64,000 nucleotides of DNA from Paenibacillus illinoisensis NBRC 15959 (GCF_004000925.1 NZ_BIME01000004.1:464327-528326), one strand, 5' to 3'. Counted from the first letter of the stretch, positions 18,572-27,845 are shown. Numbers and translations are program-made. Notes: a model not told the origin generated them from the sequence alone.

Positions 18572-19165
18572 CTAGCATTCTACTTTGTGAGGAGGAATGA
18601 AACAGCAGCGGCAGCGTGGTTCGTAGGCTTCCGAATCGCCAATCATGACAACCGGACCAAGAGTGACTGGCTCTCCATTCACAATACGTTGAGTGAAGGC
18701 AGCATCAGGGCTTCCGCAAACCGCACAGAATGCGGAGAGTTTCTCAATGTCATCTGCCATGGCGAGCAGGCCCCCAATATATCCGAATTCCTTGCCTCGA
18801 TAATCCATATTAAGACCATCTACAATCACGTGTTTGCCGCAATAGGCAAGCTCGGAGACGAGGTCCATAATGGCACTGCTGAAAAATTGCACTTCATCAA
18901 AAGCAACCACATCAGCATCTTTGGTCTGGGCAAGAATCATCTCCACGGATTCCGGAGTTAATTGCCGGGGGATGGAATGGGCGGGAAGGCGATATCCGAT
19001 TCGGCTGACAATCTCGTCCTGAGCAAACCGATCATCTTCGGCTGGTTTGTAAGCAACGACCTTTTTACGGCCAAATTGAATCAATTTCTGACAACGGCGA
19101 ATGAGTTCACCGGATTTTTCACTGAACATGGGTCCAGTAATTACGGTAATACGTCCTGTTTGCAC
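18572..19165 (-). CDS. tdk: Thymidine kinase (type II)
   Basis: Phosphorylates thymidine with ATP in nucleoside salvage. The P-loop GPMFSEKSGELIRR is near residues 10-23 (Ser-Glu in place of the more usual Ser-Gly), Walker B-like VVAFDEVQFF near 85, the lasso and VDGLNMDYRGKEF near 115, and a zinc site from CAVCG (near 147) and CRCC near the end. I chose GTG at 19165 with AGAGGAGT upstream, giving 197 residues as usual; the frame opens further at 19228. In Bacillus tdk lies elsewhere, near rpmE. Confidence 0.93.
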   Translation of the reverse strand: MQTGRITVITGPMFSEKSGELIRRCQKLIQFGRKKVVAYKPAEDDRFAQDEIVSRIGYRLPAHSIPRQLTPESVEMILAQTKDADVVAFDEVQFFSSAIMDLVSELAYCGKHVIVDGLNMDYRGKEFGYIGGLLAMADDIEKLSAFCAVCGSPDAAFTQRIVNGEPVTLGPVVMIGDSEAYEPRCRCCFIPPHKVEC

Positions 19166-19343
19166 GGTGCTGCTACTCCTCTCACATACGGATTCAACAA
19201 AAAAAGCGACCATTACAGAGTACCACAAAATCTCCGTTCAGAGCTAGAACTAATCCAAGCTGCTTTGTGTTACTATATGGATTATTACACTGTTGGTAAC
19301 GGCAGTTGTGAAGCTGTAGTATTGGAAAAGAGGTGTTTTACAA

Positions 19344-19556
19344 GTGAATGAAGCGATAAATGAAATGCAGCAGCGGTATGAGGAATTAAAGGGACAGGCT
19401 GTCCTTCATGAAGGCGCGCAGGCACTGATTGCCGATCTGTTTGCGGAAATAGAGCGGCTGCAGGCCAGCAATTTAACCCTGCGCAGAACCATTCTGAAGT
19501 CTTCTTCCAAAGAGTCCCGGATGTCAACAAAGCTGAGGGATGCATTATACGAATAA
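19344..19556 (+). CDS. Small coiled-coil protein
   Basis: 70 residues, strongly helical and charged (EAINEMQQRYEELKGQ, EIERLQASNLTLRRTIL). GTG start with AGAGGTG upstream. It is divergent from tdk and convergent with the channel gene, sharing a terminator. No family recognised; it could be a minor structural or regulatory protein. Confidence 0.55.
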   Translation: MNEAINEMQQRYEELKGQAVLHEGAQALIADLFAEIERLQASNLTLRRTILKSSSKESRMSTKLRDALYE

Positions 19557-19576
19557 CCCGGAGATCACTCCGGGTT
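19555..19576. terminator. Shared terminator of convergent genes
   Basis: Perfect 9-bp stem AACCCGGAG ATCA CTCCGGGTT that overlaps the stop region of the plus-strand gene and the end of the minus-strand channel gene. T runs are short. Confidence 0.7.
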
Positions 19577-19912
19577 CTCTTCTGTCTGCAATTTGCGAGG
19601 AAATAGAATACCTGCTGTAATTCTGGCAATCATGGCAAAGGTAAGGCCAATGCCGGCATACATGTAGATCACGGTAAATGCTTTGCTGAAACCGGTGGTA
19701 GGCACAAATTCAGGATGCCCCACCGTCGTCAGAGTCACGGCACAGAAATAAAGCGCATCGATCCAGTGCAGCCCTTCCACACGAGTATAGAACAACGTTC
19801 CTGACAGCAGTGTTGCTGCAGTCAAGATAAAGAGTGCGAGAAACTTGGGGTCCTTGAACGCGTGGAAAATGCCCTTGAGCAACCTTTGCAGCGTCATGAG
19901 AAACGATATCAT
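19565..19912 (-). CDS. Two-helix potassium-channel-like protein
   Basis: 115 residues with TM1 (about 24-42), a pore helix, and TM2 (about 80-102). The pore reads LTTVGHPEFVP where canonical potassium channels have TVGYGD. The topology is that of KcsA-like or two-pore-related bacterial channels that assemble as tetramers. The lack of the YGD triplet makes ion selectivity uncertain. No regulatory RCK domain is attached. Confidence 0.75.
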   Translation of the reverse strand: MISFLMTLQRLLKGIFHAFKDPKFLALFILTAATLLSGTLFYTRVEGLHWIDALYFCAVTLTTVGHPEFVPTTGFSKAFTVIYMYAGIGLTFAMIARITAGILFPRKLQTEENPE

Positions 19913-20067
19913 GTTAAACCATCCTGTCTTTTTTTGATGTCGATCATTCGCATCATTTTCTTCTAGTTACGTGCGGGATGATGCTGAGATATCCATGTGA
20001 ATAAATAAGCATTATACCTGATCCTGATTGAATGATAAAGCTGGGGAGAACAGCAAAAAGCCCGGAC

Positions 20068-20385
20068 TTATGAAAGCTTGCCGGGTGTCTCTGCCTGTTC
20101 GGTTGTGTTTTTGGAACGGAAACGGGGACCCACATAATTGCGTTTACGGTCACGGAACAAAATCCAGCCCCCCAAGAAACTCATGCCTGCAGCAAACAGG
20201 AGAAGCCCGCCTCCAAAGGAAAGCCACTGGAATCCTGGTGAGATCTGATCATTCCCGTGCTCAGCATAATATAGGAAAAGGGCGTCTTTCATCATCAAAA
20301 AACCTTTCATGGCCATTAGTCCAGGAATAACCAAGACCAAAATCGCCAAAAACCGTGCAAAGACCAGTCTAGTATTCATCACCAT
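20068..20385 (-). CDS. DUF2627 membrane protein (YqzF-like)
   Basis: About 105 residues with two transmembrane helices (near 8-28 and 54-76) and a basic C-terminal tail. It resembles the DUF2627 family, which in Bacillus also lies beside the bkd genes. It diverges from lpdA. Two nearby ATGs (20385, 20379) are possible starts. Function unknown. Confidence 0.72.
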   Translation of the reverse strand: MVMNTRLVFARFLAILVLVIPGLMAMKGFLMMKDALFLYYAEHGNDQISPGFQWLSFGGGLLLFAAGMSFLGGWILFRDRKRNYVGPRFRSKNTTEQAETPGKLS

Positions 20386-20494
20386 TTAACCCCTTCTGCC
20401 AAATGTCGACGTAAAATAAAGGTTGCGCTTACAGGTCATGCCTGATTCCATCATAGCTTGGTTTGTGCACGCTGTCCATGTGTTAGGACAAACT

Positions 20495-20523
20495 TTGAGT
20501 TGACTGCCCAAGGGGAGTACAAT
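20495..20523 (+). promoter_or_regulatory. SigA-type promoter before the bkd operon
   Basis: TTGAGT, 17-base spacer, TACAAT. Each hexamer matches the vegetative consensus at five of six positions. It lies about 90 bases before lpdA. No SigL (-24/-12) promoter with GG-N10-GC spacing and no BkdR gene were seen nearby, unlike Bacillus. Confidence 0.55.
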
Positions 20524-20615
20524 GGAATATAGTAAAGTTCTGCAAAAGGCTTTTCATCATCATCAACATCGTTCCATTCATAACGAAATCATATTGATAG
20601 AGGAGAACATAAAAG

Positions 20616-22040
20616 ATGCCAATTACATGTGATGTTGCCATTCTCGGAGGAGGAACCGGAGGTTACGTTGCCGCGATTCGTGCTGCCCAGTTGGGCAAAC
20701 AGGTCGTCATTATCGAGAAGGACAAGCTTGGGGGCACCTGCCTGCATCGCGGATGTATTCCCAGCAAGGCGCTGCTGAGAAGTGCAGAAGTATACGCAGA
20801 GATTCAAGAGAGCGAATCGTATGGAATTGAGACAGCTGGAGCAACCCTTGTTTTTCCCAAAGTACAGGCCCGTAAGGATGCCATTGTAGAACAGCTTCAT
20901 CAGGGCGTCCAATATTTGATGAAAAAAAATAAGATTCAGGTCGTACAGGCCAAAGGCCGTGTCATCGGACCATCCATTTTCTCGCCGCAGAGCGGAGCCG
21001 TAGCTGTAGAGTTTGAAGATGGAGAGATGGATACGGTTGTGCCGACCAATCTCATTATCGCAACCGGGTCACGTCCGCGTGTACTTCCGGGACTTGAACC
21101 GGATGGCCGGTATATCATGAGCAGTGACGAAGCTCTGCGAATGGATGAACTGCCAACATCAATCATCATCGTGGGTGGTGGCGTGATTGGGCTGGAATGG
21201 GCATCCATGCTGAATGACTTCGGGGTGGACATTACGGTTGTTGAGGCTGCCGATCATGTATTACCCGCAGAAGACGAGGACGTGGCAAGGGAGATGCAGC
21301 GGTTGCTCGGCAAACGCGGAGTACGCTTCCTGACAAAGGCTAAAATCATGCCAGAATCTTATGAGGCTGGTCAAGAGGGCGTTCGAATTGATGTTCAGAT
21401 TAATGACGATCAGCAGGAGACGCTCAGTGCGGACAAAATGCTGATATCCGTCGGGCGGCAGGCTAATGTTGAAAATATCGGACTCGAAAACACGGATATC
21501 AAACTGGATCGTGGATTCATCGCGGTAAATAAACATCTGCAGACCGGTGAAGGGCATATTTACGCCATTGGAGATGTTATTGGCGGATTACAGCTTGCGC
21601 ATGCAGCGAGTCATGAAGGCATTCTGGCCGTGAATCATCTGGCAGGTGAAACCGTTCATGCCGTCGAATCCCATCGTATTCCGCGGTGTGTGTACACTCG
21701 TCCTGAAGCTGCAAGCATAGGGTTTACGGAACGTGAAGCAAAAGAGCGCGGCTTCGATGTCAAGACCGGCAAGTTTCCATTTCAGGCGAATGGTAAATCG
21801 CTCGTTCATGGAAACCGGGATGGTTTTGTGAAGGTAATCGCCGATGCCAAGACGAATGATATATTGGGTGTACATATGATTGGTACCCATGTGACGGAAC
21901 TGATTGCAGAGGCTTCACTGGCACAAATGCTGGACGCGACGCCTTGGGAAGTAGGCCAGACGATCCATCCCCATCCTTCCCTGTCCGAAATTATGGGTGA
22001 AGCGATGTTGGCCGTAGACGGAAAGGCCATTGGAATGTAA
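20616..22040 (+). CDS. lpdA: Dihydrolipoyl dehydrogenase (E3)
   Basis: FAD enzyme that reoxidises the dihydrolipoyl arm of E2 with NAD. The 474-residue chain has the FAD motif GGGTGG near 10, the redox disulfide GGTCLHRGCIPSK near 41-53, the NAD motif VGGGVIGLEWAS near 188, and the C-terminal dimer-interface HPHPSLSEIMGEA carrying the catalytic His-Glu pair. It is first in the branched-chain oxoacid dehydrogenase operon, 140 bases before E1 alpha. The ribosome site is AGAGGAGAAC. Confidence 0.95.
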   Translation: MPITCDVAILGGGTGGYVAAIRAAQLGKQVVIIEKDKLGGTCLHRGCIPSKALLRSAEVYAEIQESESYGIETAGATLVFPKVQARKDAIVEQLHQGVQYLMKKNKIQVVQAKGRVIGPSIFSPQSGAVAVEFEDGEMDTVVPTNLIIATGSRPRVLPGLEPDGRYIMSSDEALRMDELPTSIIIVGGGVIGLEWASMLNDFGVDITVVEAADHVLPAEDEDVAREMQRLLGKRGVRFLTKAKIMPESYEAGQEGVRIDVQINDDQQETLSADKMLISVGRQANVENIGLENTDIKLDRGFIAVNKHLQTGEGHIYAIGDVIGGLQLAHAASHEGILAVNHLAGETVHAVESHRIPRCVYTRPEAASIGFTEREAKERGFDVKTGKFPFQANGKSLVHGNRDGFVKVIADAKTNDILGVHMIGTHVTELIAEASLAQMLDATPWEVGQTIHPHPSLSEIMGEAMLAVDGKAIGM

Positions 22041-22180
22041 GTCTGAACAGGCTTATAAGAAAGGTCCTTTCCTTTTTTGGGCAAAAGGGATTATAATAAG
22101 GTTAAGCCAAGTCTTAGTACCAGGTTATAAGATCGGGTTGTAAGACGGGCACAGGCTCTGATTAAAAGGAGGTACCTCAT

Positions 22181-23209
22181 ATGAGTTCACAAGGTACTGC
22201 AGATGCGGTCCACCGCCATGAACAGCTGGGACTTAGCGATGGAGAAGTATTGGACATGTACAAATACATGCTGCTTGCACGCAAGTTTGATGAACGTTGC
22301 TTGCTCTTGCAGCGGGCCGGCAAAATTAACTTTCACGTATCCGGTGTAGGTCAGGAAGCTGCGCAAGTGGGTGCTGCTTTTGGACTGGACCGGGATCACG
22401 ATTATTACTTACCTTATTACCGCGATTACGGCTTCGTATTGGCGGTAGGCATGACGCCTCGCGAGCTGATGCTCTCTGCATTTGCCAAGGCGGAAGATCC
22501 GAATAGCGGCGGCCGTCAGATGCCAGGGCATTTTGGTCATAAAAAGCTGCGAATTGTTACGGGCTCAAGCCCGGTTACTACTCAAGTACCTCATGCCGTA
22601 GGTTTTGCACTGGCAGCAAAAATGCAGAAAAAAGAATTTGTTTCATTTGTTACGTTTGGTGAAGGCTCAAGTAACCAGGGAGACTTCCACGAAGGAGCTA
22701 ACTTCGCTGGAGTTCACAAGCTGCCTGTCATTATTATGTGTGAGAACAACCAGTACGCCATCTCGGTTCCGGTCCATAAGCAGCTTAGCGGCAAGATATC
22801 GGATCGCGCACTGGGGTACGGCTTCCCTGGATTACGGGTTGACGGCAATGATGCGCTTGAAGTATATGCTGCCGTCAAAGAAGCGCGCCGCCGTGCCATT
22901 GCCGGTGAAGGCCCTACCCTGATTGAAGCCATGATGTACCGTTTATCTCCTCACTCCACTTCCGACAATGATCTGGCTTACCGGACCAAGGAAGAGGTTG
23001 ACGAGAATTGGAAGAAGGACGGCGTTCTTCGGATGAAAAATTATTTGATTGATTGTGGCATCTGGGACGAAGCCCGGGATGCGGATCTGGCTTCCCAGCT
23101 CGCGCTGGAAATGAAAGAAGCGACTGAATATGCAGACAACGCGCCATATCCGAAACCTGAGGATACTCTGACGCACGTTTACGCGGACAGCGAAGAAGGG
23201 GGACGGTAA
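22181..23209 (+). CDS. bkdAA: 2-oxoisovalerate dehydrogenase E1 alpha subunit
   Basis: Thiamine diphosphate-dependent decarboxylase subunit of the branched-chain complex that makes isobutyryl-, isovaleryl- and 2-methylbutyryl-CoA, the primers of branched fatty acids. The 342-residue chain carries the ThDP-binding FGEGSSNQGDFHEGANFAG motif near 165, ENNQYAISVP near 190, and the phosphorylation-loop-like YRLSPHSTSDND near 255. AAAGGAGGT precedes the ATG. E1 beta begins 2 bases after its stop. Confidence 0.95.
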   Translation: MSSQGTADAVHRHEQLGLSDGEVLDMYKYMLLARKFDERCLLLQRAGKINFHVSGVGQEAAQVGAAFGLDRDHDYYLPYYRDYGFVLAVGMTPRELMLSAFAKAEDPNSGGRQMPGHFGHKKLRIVTGSSPVTTQVPHAVGFALAAKMQKKEFVSFVTFGEGSSNQGDFHEGANFAGVHKLPVIIMCENNQYAISVPVHKQLSGKISDRALGYGFPGLRVDGNDALEVYAAVKEARRRAIAGEGPTLIEAMMYRLSPHSTSDNDLAYRTKEEVDENWKKDGVLRMKNYLIDCGIWDEARDADLASQLALEMKEATEYADNAPYPKPEDTLTHVYADSEEGGR

Positions 23210-23211
23210 TC

Positions 23212-24198
23212 ATGGCGGTTATGGAATATATCGATGCGATCCGTCTTGCGATGAAAGAAGAGATGGAGCGAGACGAGAATGTCTTTGTACTGGGTGAAGA
23301 CGTCGGTGTCAAAGGCGGCGTGTTTACCACAACCAAAGGCTTGCAAGAGCAATTCGGCGAGATGCGTGTGATGGATACACCTTTGTCCGAATCGGCCATT
23401 GCAGGGGTAGCCATTGGGGCGGCTATGTATGGCATGAAGCCAATTGCGGAGATGCAATATTCAGACTTTATGCTGCCGGCAACCAATCAGATCATTAGTG
23501 AAGCGGCCAAAATCCGCTATCGTTCCAACAATGACTGGAGCTGTCCGATTGTTATCCGTGCGCCGATTGGCGGAGGGATCTTCGGAGGATTGTATCATTC
23601 ACAATGTCCGGAATCCATTTTCTTTGGTACACCTGGTTTGAAAATCATCGCTCCTTACTCGGCATACGACGCCAAAGGTTTGCTCAAAGCTGCCGTCCGC
23701 GACCCGGATCCGGTACTGTTCTTCGAAAATAAGAAGTGTTACAAGCTGATTAAAGAAGACGTACCAGAGGATGATTACATCGTTCCGATCGGCAAAGCAA
23801 ATGTGCTTCGCGAAGGTGCGGATATCACGGTTATCGGGTACAGCCAGCCGCTGCATTTTGTAATGCAGGCTGCGGAAGAACTGGAACGAGAAGAAGGGAT
23901 TACTTCCCACGTTCTGGATCTGCGTACACTGCAGCCGCTTGACCGTGAAGCGATCATTGCTTCCGCTCGTCAGACAGGCAAGGTGCTCATTGTTCATGAG
24001 GACAACAAAACAGGTGGTGTTGGTGCCGAAGTTGCGGCTATTATCAGCGAAGAGTGCCTGTTCGATCTGGATGCACCTATTCAGCGTCTTTGCGGACCGG
24101 ACGTACCGGCAATGCCAATTAGCCCGACGCTGGAGAAATTCTACATGCTTAGCAAGGATAAAGCGAAGGAAGCCATGCGCACCCTTGCGGAGTATTAA
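23212..24198 (+). CDS. bkdAB: 2-oxoisovalerate dehydrogenase E1 beta subunit
   Basis: Partner of E1 alpha. 328 residues with FVLGEDVGVKGGVF near the N-terminus, DTPLSESAIAGVAIG near 56 and EMQYSDFMLPATNQI near 80, all typical of transketolase-like beta subunits, and a C-terminal transketolase domain (DLRTLQPLD, VHEDNKTGGVGAE). Start spacing of 2 bases to bkdAA implies coupled translation. Confidence 0.95.
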   Translation: MAVMEYIDAIRLAMKEEMERDENVFVLGEDVGVKGGVFTTTKGLQEQFGEMRVMDTPLSESAIAGVAIGAAMYGMKPIAEMQYSDFMLPATNQIISEAAKIRYRSNNDWSCPIVIRAPIGGGIFGGLYHSQCPESIFFGTPGLKIIAPYSAYDAKGLLKAAVRDPDPVLFFENKKCYKLIKEDVPEDDYIVPIGKANVLREGADITVIGYSQPLHFVMQAAEELEREEGITSHVLDLRTLQPLDREAIIASARQTGKVLIVHEDNKTGGVGAEVAAIISEECLFDLDAPIQRLCGPDVPAMPISPTLEKFYMLSKDKAKEAMRTLAEY

Positions 24199-24270
24199 TT
24201 CGGTTGGTCATAAGTTTCGACAATCTATTCGAAAAAAAGGTTAAAAGCAAAGTTTGGAGTGATATAACAA

Positions 24271-25674
24271 ATGGCTGAACGTATGAAATGGATCGAGGTC
24301 ATTATGCCGCAGCTGGCAGAATCGCTGGTCTCGGCTACCATTGGAAAATGGTTAAAAAAACCGGGCGACCGGGTTGAACAATACGAGCCAATCTGTGAAG
24401 TAATCACCGATAAGGTCAATGCAGAGATTCCATCGACAGTTGATGGAATCATGGGCGACCTTCTGGTGGAAGAAGGTACGACGATTGCTGTTGGCGAAGC
24501 CATCTGCCGGATGCAGGTAGCAGCTGCAGATGATGAGCAAGTTGCAGAGCAAGTGACTCAAGTATCCCAGCAGAACAATGCACAGCAAGGATCAGTGACT
24601 CCAGCAGGTCATGATCCCAATCAGCCTATGCGTAATCGCTACTCTCCTGCGGTACAGTCACTTGCAGCAGAACATGGTCTCAACTTGCAGGCCATTCAAG
24701 GAACAGGAGCAGGCGGACGCATCACACGCAAGGATGTGCTTGCTGTTATCGCTCAAGGTGGCCAAACAAGTATACCGTCAGCACAACCTTCCTCTGCAGC
24801 TAGTCCATCTGCTTCACCGTTTAGCGGTTTGAACAAAAGCGGTGCAGAAACGGGAATCTCCGCAAGAGAAGCGGTTTCTGCGCCGGATGCTGGCGTTCCC
24901 GTGAGACATTCAGGGATTCATTTGACGGAATCTCCGAAAATCCCGCAGATTGAAGTAGAAGGTGGCGGCCAGGGAAGATCGGAATATTTTATCGATGTTA
25001 CTCCTGTGCGTAATGCCATTGCCCGGAACATGCGTCAGAGCGTATCGGAGATCCCTCACGCATGGACCATGATTGAAGTGGATGTTACCAACCTGGTCAT
25101 GCTGCGCAATAAGCTCAAGGATGAGTTCAAGCGTAAAGAAGGCATTAATCTGACGTACCTCTCCTTCATGATGAAGGGTGTTGTAAATGCGATTAAGGAT
25201 TACCCGATCATGAACTCGGTTTGGGCTGTCGACAAAATTATCGTTAAACGGGATATTAACTTGTCCATGGCGGTAGGTACGGAAGACTCTGTACTGACAC
25301 CTGTGATCAAGCATGCGGATCAGCGTAATATCGCAGGTTTGGCCCGGGAAATCGATGATTTGGCACGCAAAACCCGTGAAGGTACCCTGAAGCTGGATCA
25401 TATGCAAGGTGGTACGTTTACGGTCAATAATACCGGTTCGTTTGGTTCAATTCTTTCGCAACCGATTATTAACTATCCACAAGCGGCAATTCTCACGTTT
25501 GAGTCGATCGTGAAGAAGCCTGTAGTCATTAATGACATGATTGCCGTTCGTTCGATGGCCAACCTGTGTCTGTCTCTGGATCATCGGATACTGGATGGTG
25601 TCATCTGCGGCAGGTTCTTGCAGCGGGTCAAGGAAAACCTTGAGGGTTATAATATGGAAACAAAGGTGTATTAA
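24271..25674 (+). CDS. bkdB: Branched-chain dihydrolipoyl acyltransferase (E2)
   Basis: Core of the complex that transfers the acyl group to CoA. 467 residues. The lipoyl domain (about 6-80) has the lysine in VITDKVNAEIPS. A Gln/Ala linker follows, then the peripheral-subunit-binding domain (about 122-158, YSPAVQSLAAEHGLNL). A long Pro/Ser/Ala linker leads to the catalytic domain with SLDHRILDGVICGRFL (His active site) near the end. Only one lipoyl domain is present. Confidence 0.95.
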   Translation: MAERMKWIEVIMPQLAESLVSATIGKWLKKPGDRVEQYEPICEVITDKVNAEIPSTVDGIMGDLLVEEGTTIAVGEAICRMQVAAADDEQVAEQVTQVSQQNNAQQGSVTPAGHDPNQPMRNRYSPAVQSLAAEHGLNLQAIQGTGAGGRITRKDVLAVIAQGGQTSIPSAQPSSAASPSASPFSGLNKSGAETGISAREAVSAPDAGVPVRHSGIHLTESPKIPQIEVEGGGQGRSEYFIDVTPVRNAIARNMRQSVSEIPHAWTMIEVDVTNLVMLRNKLKDEFKRKEGINLTYLSFMMKGVVNAIKDYPIMNSVWAVDKIIVKRDINLSMAVGTEDSVLTPVIKHADQRNIAGLAREIDDLARKTREGTLKLDHMQGGTFTVNNTGSFGSILSQPIINYPQAAILTFESIVKKPVVINDMIAVRSMANLCLSLDHRILDGVICGRFLQRVKENLEGYNMETKVY

Positions 25675-25791
25675 TGAAATAGAGTTGTCAAGGGAAAGTG
25701 TATGTGCCAAAGGCCGTGCACTTTTCCCACTGTCTGCGGTTAAACGATCAAATATGGTTTGGACAATGAAGCGGAAGGGTGTGGGGAAATC

Positions 25792-26499
25792 ATGAACAAG
25801 CCGCTGGATGTGACATACATACCGATGCTTGATTATGAACAGGCTTGGAACCGCCAAAAAGCAATTGTACAGCAGCTGGACGAAGGTGAGGGAATCGAGC
25901 AGATGCTTCTGCTGCAGCATCCTCCCACGTATACAATCGGATCTCAGAATCATCCGGAGCATCTGCTTCTCAGCAAGGAGGAGCTCGAGGCAAAGGGGAT
26001 TACCTTGTTTCAAATTGATCGTGGCGGTGATATTACATATCATGGTCCAGGCCAGCTTGTTGGTTATCCGCTGCTCGTTCTCGGCCGTGATGAAGCTCTT
26101 GATTTACATGGGTATTTGCGCAACCTGGAGCAGGTCATCATTGATTACCTGGCAGATGAGGGAATTGAGGCAGGCCGGAAAGAGGCATACACCGGAGTAT
26201 GGATCGGAGATATGAAGATCGCTGCCATCGGGGTAAAGTTCAACCGTTGTAAACATCGGCGAGGATTCGTGACGAGTCATGGTTTTGCTTTTAATATTAC
26301 TTCAGGTATTCAGGATGAAGGATTTCAGGGGATTATCCCTTGTGGCATAGAGCAGTACGGCGTAACCTCTCTCGAGGACATCACCGGCAGAACCTACACC
26401 GTGGAGCAAGTTGCCCAGCAGATTGTCCCCTATTTCGGACGTGTTTTTCCATATGAGATGACTTGGAGAACCGAAAAAGAAGCCATTGTCCGTCTCTAG
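25792..26499 (+). CDS. lipB: Octanoyl-[acyl carrier protein]:protein transferase LipB
   Basis: Attaches octanoyl groups to lipoyl domains, the first step of lipoate synthesis. 235 residues with RGGDITYHGPGQLVGYPLL near 77, the GVWIGDMKIAAIGVKF segment with the catalytic lysine near 143, and a conserved cysteine (PCGIEQYGVTS) near 182. The upstream frame opens at 25759, but GGGGA before the ATG at 25792 fits. Just behind the E2 gene, it would modify that enzyme. Bacillus uses LipM/LipL instead of LipB, so this is a notable lineage difference. Confidence 0.93.
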   Translation: MNKPLDVTYIPMLDYEQAWNRQKAIVQQLDEGEGIEQMLLLQHPPTYTIGSQNHPEHLLLSKEELEAKGITLFQIDRGGDITYHGPGQLVGYPLLVLGRDEALDLHGYLRNLEQVIIDYLADEGIEAGRKEAYTGVWIGDMKIAAIGVKFNRCKHRRGFVTSHGFAFNITSGIQDEGFQGIIPCGIEQYGVTSLEDITGRTYTVEQVAQQIVPYFGRVFPYEMTWRTEKEAIVRL

Positions 26500-26524
26500 T
26501 TCAGACAGTCAAGGGCTTCAAATT

Positions 26525-26626
26525 CTATCCAAATAGTAGAGGTTCAAGAGCGATGAAAAGGGTAGACCCGATCATGGCAATCAGCATGAGATAGATCACG
26601 ATTTTGAACCATTTCTTTTTTTGCAT
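26525..26626 (-). CDS. prli42: Prli42-like stressosome-anchoring miniprotein
   Basis: 33 residues, found by reading the minus strand. It starts MQKKKWFKIVIYLMLIAMI and ends ALEPLLFG. A Lys-rich N-terminus followed by a single hydrophobic helix containing YLMLIAM matches Prli42, the Listeria/Bacillus membrane miniprotein that anchors the stressosome for SigB activation. AAAGGAG sits 10 bases before the ATG, so it is a real translation unit. It converges with lipB and diverges from the peptidase gene. The family assignment is by remembered motif. Confidence 0.82.
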   Translation of the reverse strand: MQKKKWFKIVIYLMLIAMIGSTLFIALEPLLFG

Positions 26627-26711
26627 GAAGAGAGAACTCCTTTCAACAAATGAAAAATAAACAAGCATATTAATTGTATTGTACCGTATCCATGAGAGGG
26701 AGGAAAGTCCT

Positions 26712-27845
26712 ATGATTAAACAGGAACGTGTTGTACATCAGTTTATGGAACTGGTGCAGATCGACAGTGAAACGAAGAATGAACATAACATCTCCAACGT
26801 ATTGAAGGAACAGTTTACCCAGCTGGGTCTCAGCATATATGAGGACGACACCATGGAGAAAACCGGGCATGGAGCAGGTAACCTGATTGTTACCTGGGAA
26901 GCGGATGGTGCACCGGAGGCAGCGCCGATCTTTTTTACCTGCCACATGGATACTGTAACTCCTGGACAGGGAATTAAACCCGAGCTTGGGGAAGATGGTT
27001 GGATTCGCAGCGATGGAACAACGATCCTCGGAGCAGACGACAAGGCAGGTATTGCTGCTCTGCTTGAAGCGATTCGGGCGATCCAGGAGAACAAGGTTCC
27101 ACACGGGAAAATTCAGTTCGTCATTACCGTTGGCGAAGAATCCGGTCTGGTCGGTGCCCGTGCAATGAATCCAAAAAATATTGAGGCTGAATTCGGTTAT
27201 GCACTTGATTCCAATGGTGCAGTGGGAACAATTTGTGTGGCTGCCCCGGCGAGAGCCGAGATTCAGATGAACATTTATGGGAAATCTGCACATGCAGGTG
27301 TGAACCCCGAAGACGGCATCAGTGCCATCCAAGTGGCGGCGAAGGCCATTGCAGCAATGACACTGGGACGGATTGATGATGAGACCACAGCGAATATTGG
27401 CAAGTTTCAGGGCGGATCTGCACTGAACGTTGTGTGTGATTTTGTACAGATTGAAGCGGAAGCACGCAGTATCGTGCAGGAAAAAGTGGAAAAGCAAATT
27501 GCTCAGATGCGTGAAGCTCTTGAAACAACCTGCCGTAAATACGGTGCCACAGCCGAATTCCGCAGCGAGATTTTGTATCCTGCCTTCGGGTTCCACGATG
27601 AGCATGAGATTGTGCAGCTTGCGCAGCGTGCGATTCGCGGCCTGGGTCTGGAAACAAGTACGTTTGCTTCGGGTGGTGGCAGTGATGCAAACATCTTCAA
27701 TGGCTTCAACATTCCGACCGTCAATCTGGCTGTAGGTTATGAGGATATTCATACGACAAAAGAGCGCATTCGTGCGGAAGATATCGTTAAACTGTCCCAG
27801 GTTGTCGTAGCCATCATTCAGGAGACGGCTTCTGGCAGCAAGTAA
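26712..27845 (+). CDS. M20 family metallopeptidase (PepT-like, YqjE)
   Basis: 377 residues of the peptidase T-like group that cleaves tripeptides or small amide substrates with two zinc ions. Metal and catalytic motifs are TCHMDTV (near 77), GADDKAG (near 113), VGEESGLVGAR (near 144), ALDSNGA and a final dimerisation-linked histidine (GYEDIHTTKE near 355). ATG 26712 with GGGAGGAAAG is preferred over the upstream frame. Bacillus yqjE has the same neighbourhood. Confidence 0.9.
   Translation: MIKQERVVHQFMELVQIDSETKNEHNISNVLKEQFTQLGLSIYEDDTMEKTGHGAGNLIVTWEADGAPEAAPIFFTCHMDTVTPGQGIKPELGEDGWIRSDGTTILGADDKAGIAALLEAIRAIQENKVPHGKIQFVITVGEESGLVGARAMNPKNIEAEFGYALDSNGAVGTICVAAPARAEIQMNIYGKSAHAGVNPEDGISAIQVAAKAIAAMTLGRIDDETTANIGKFQGGSALNVVCDFVQIEAEARSIVQEKVEKQIAQMREALETTCRKYGATAEFRSEILYPAFGFHDEHEIVQLAQRAIRGLGLETSTFASGGGSDANIFNGFNIPTVNLAVGYEDIHTTKERIRAEDIVKLSQVVVAIIQETASGSK

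Noticed and set aside
20386..20615. SigL (sigma-54) promoter before lpdA
   Set aside because: TTGGTTTGTGCACGCT has 9 instead of 10 bases between GG and GC and poor flanks, and a better SigA-like site exists.
26670..27752. 360-codon open frame opposite the M20 peptidase
   Set aside because: Same reason: shadow of a well-supported gene, no ribosome site and unnatural composition.
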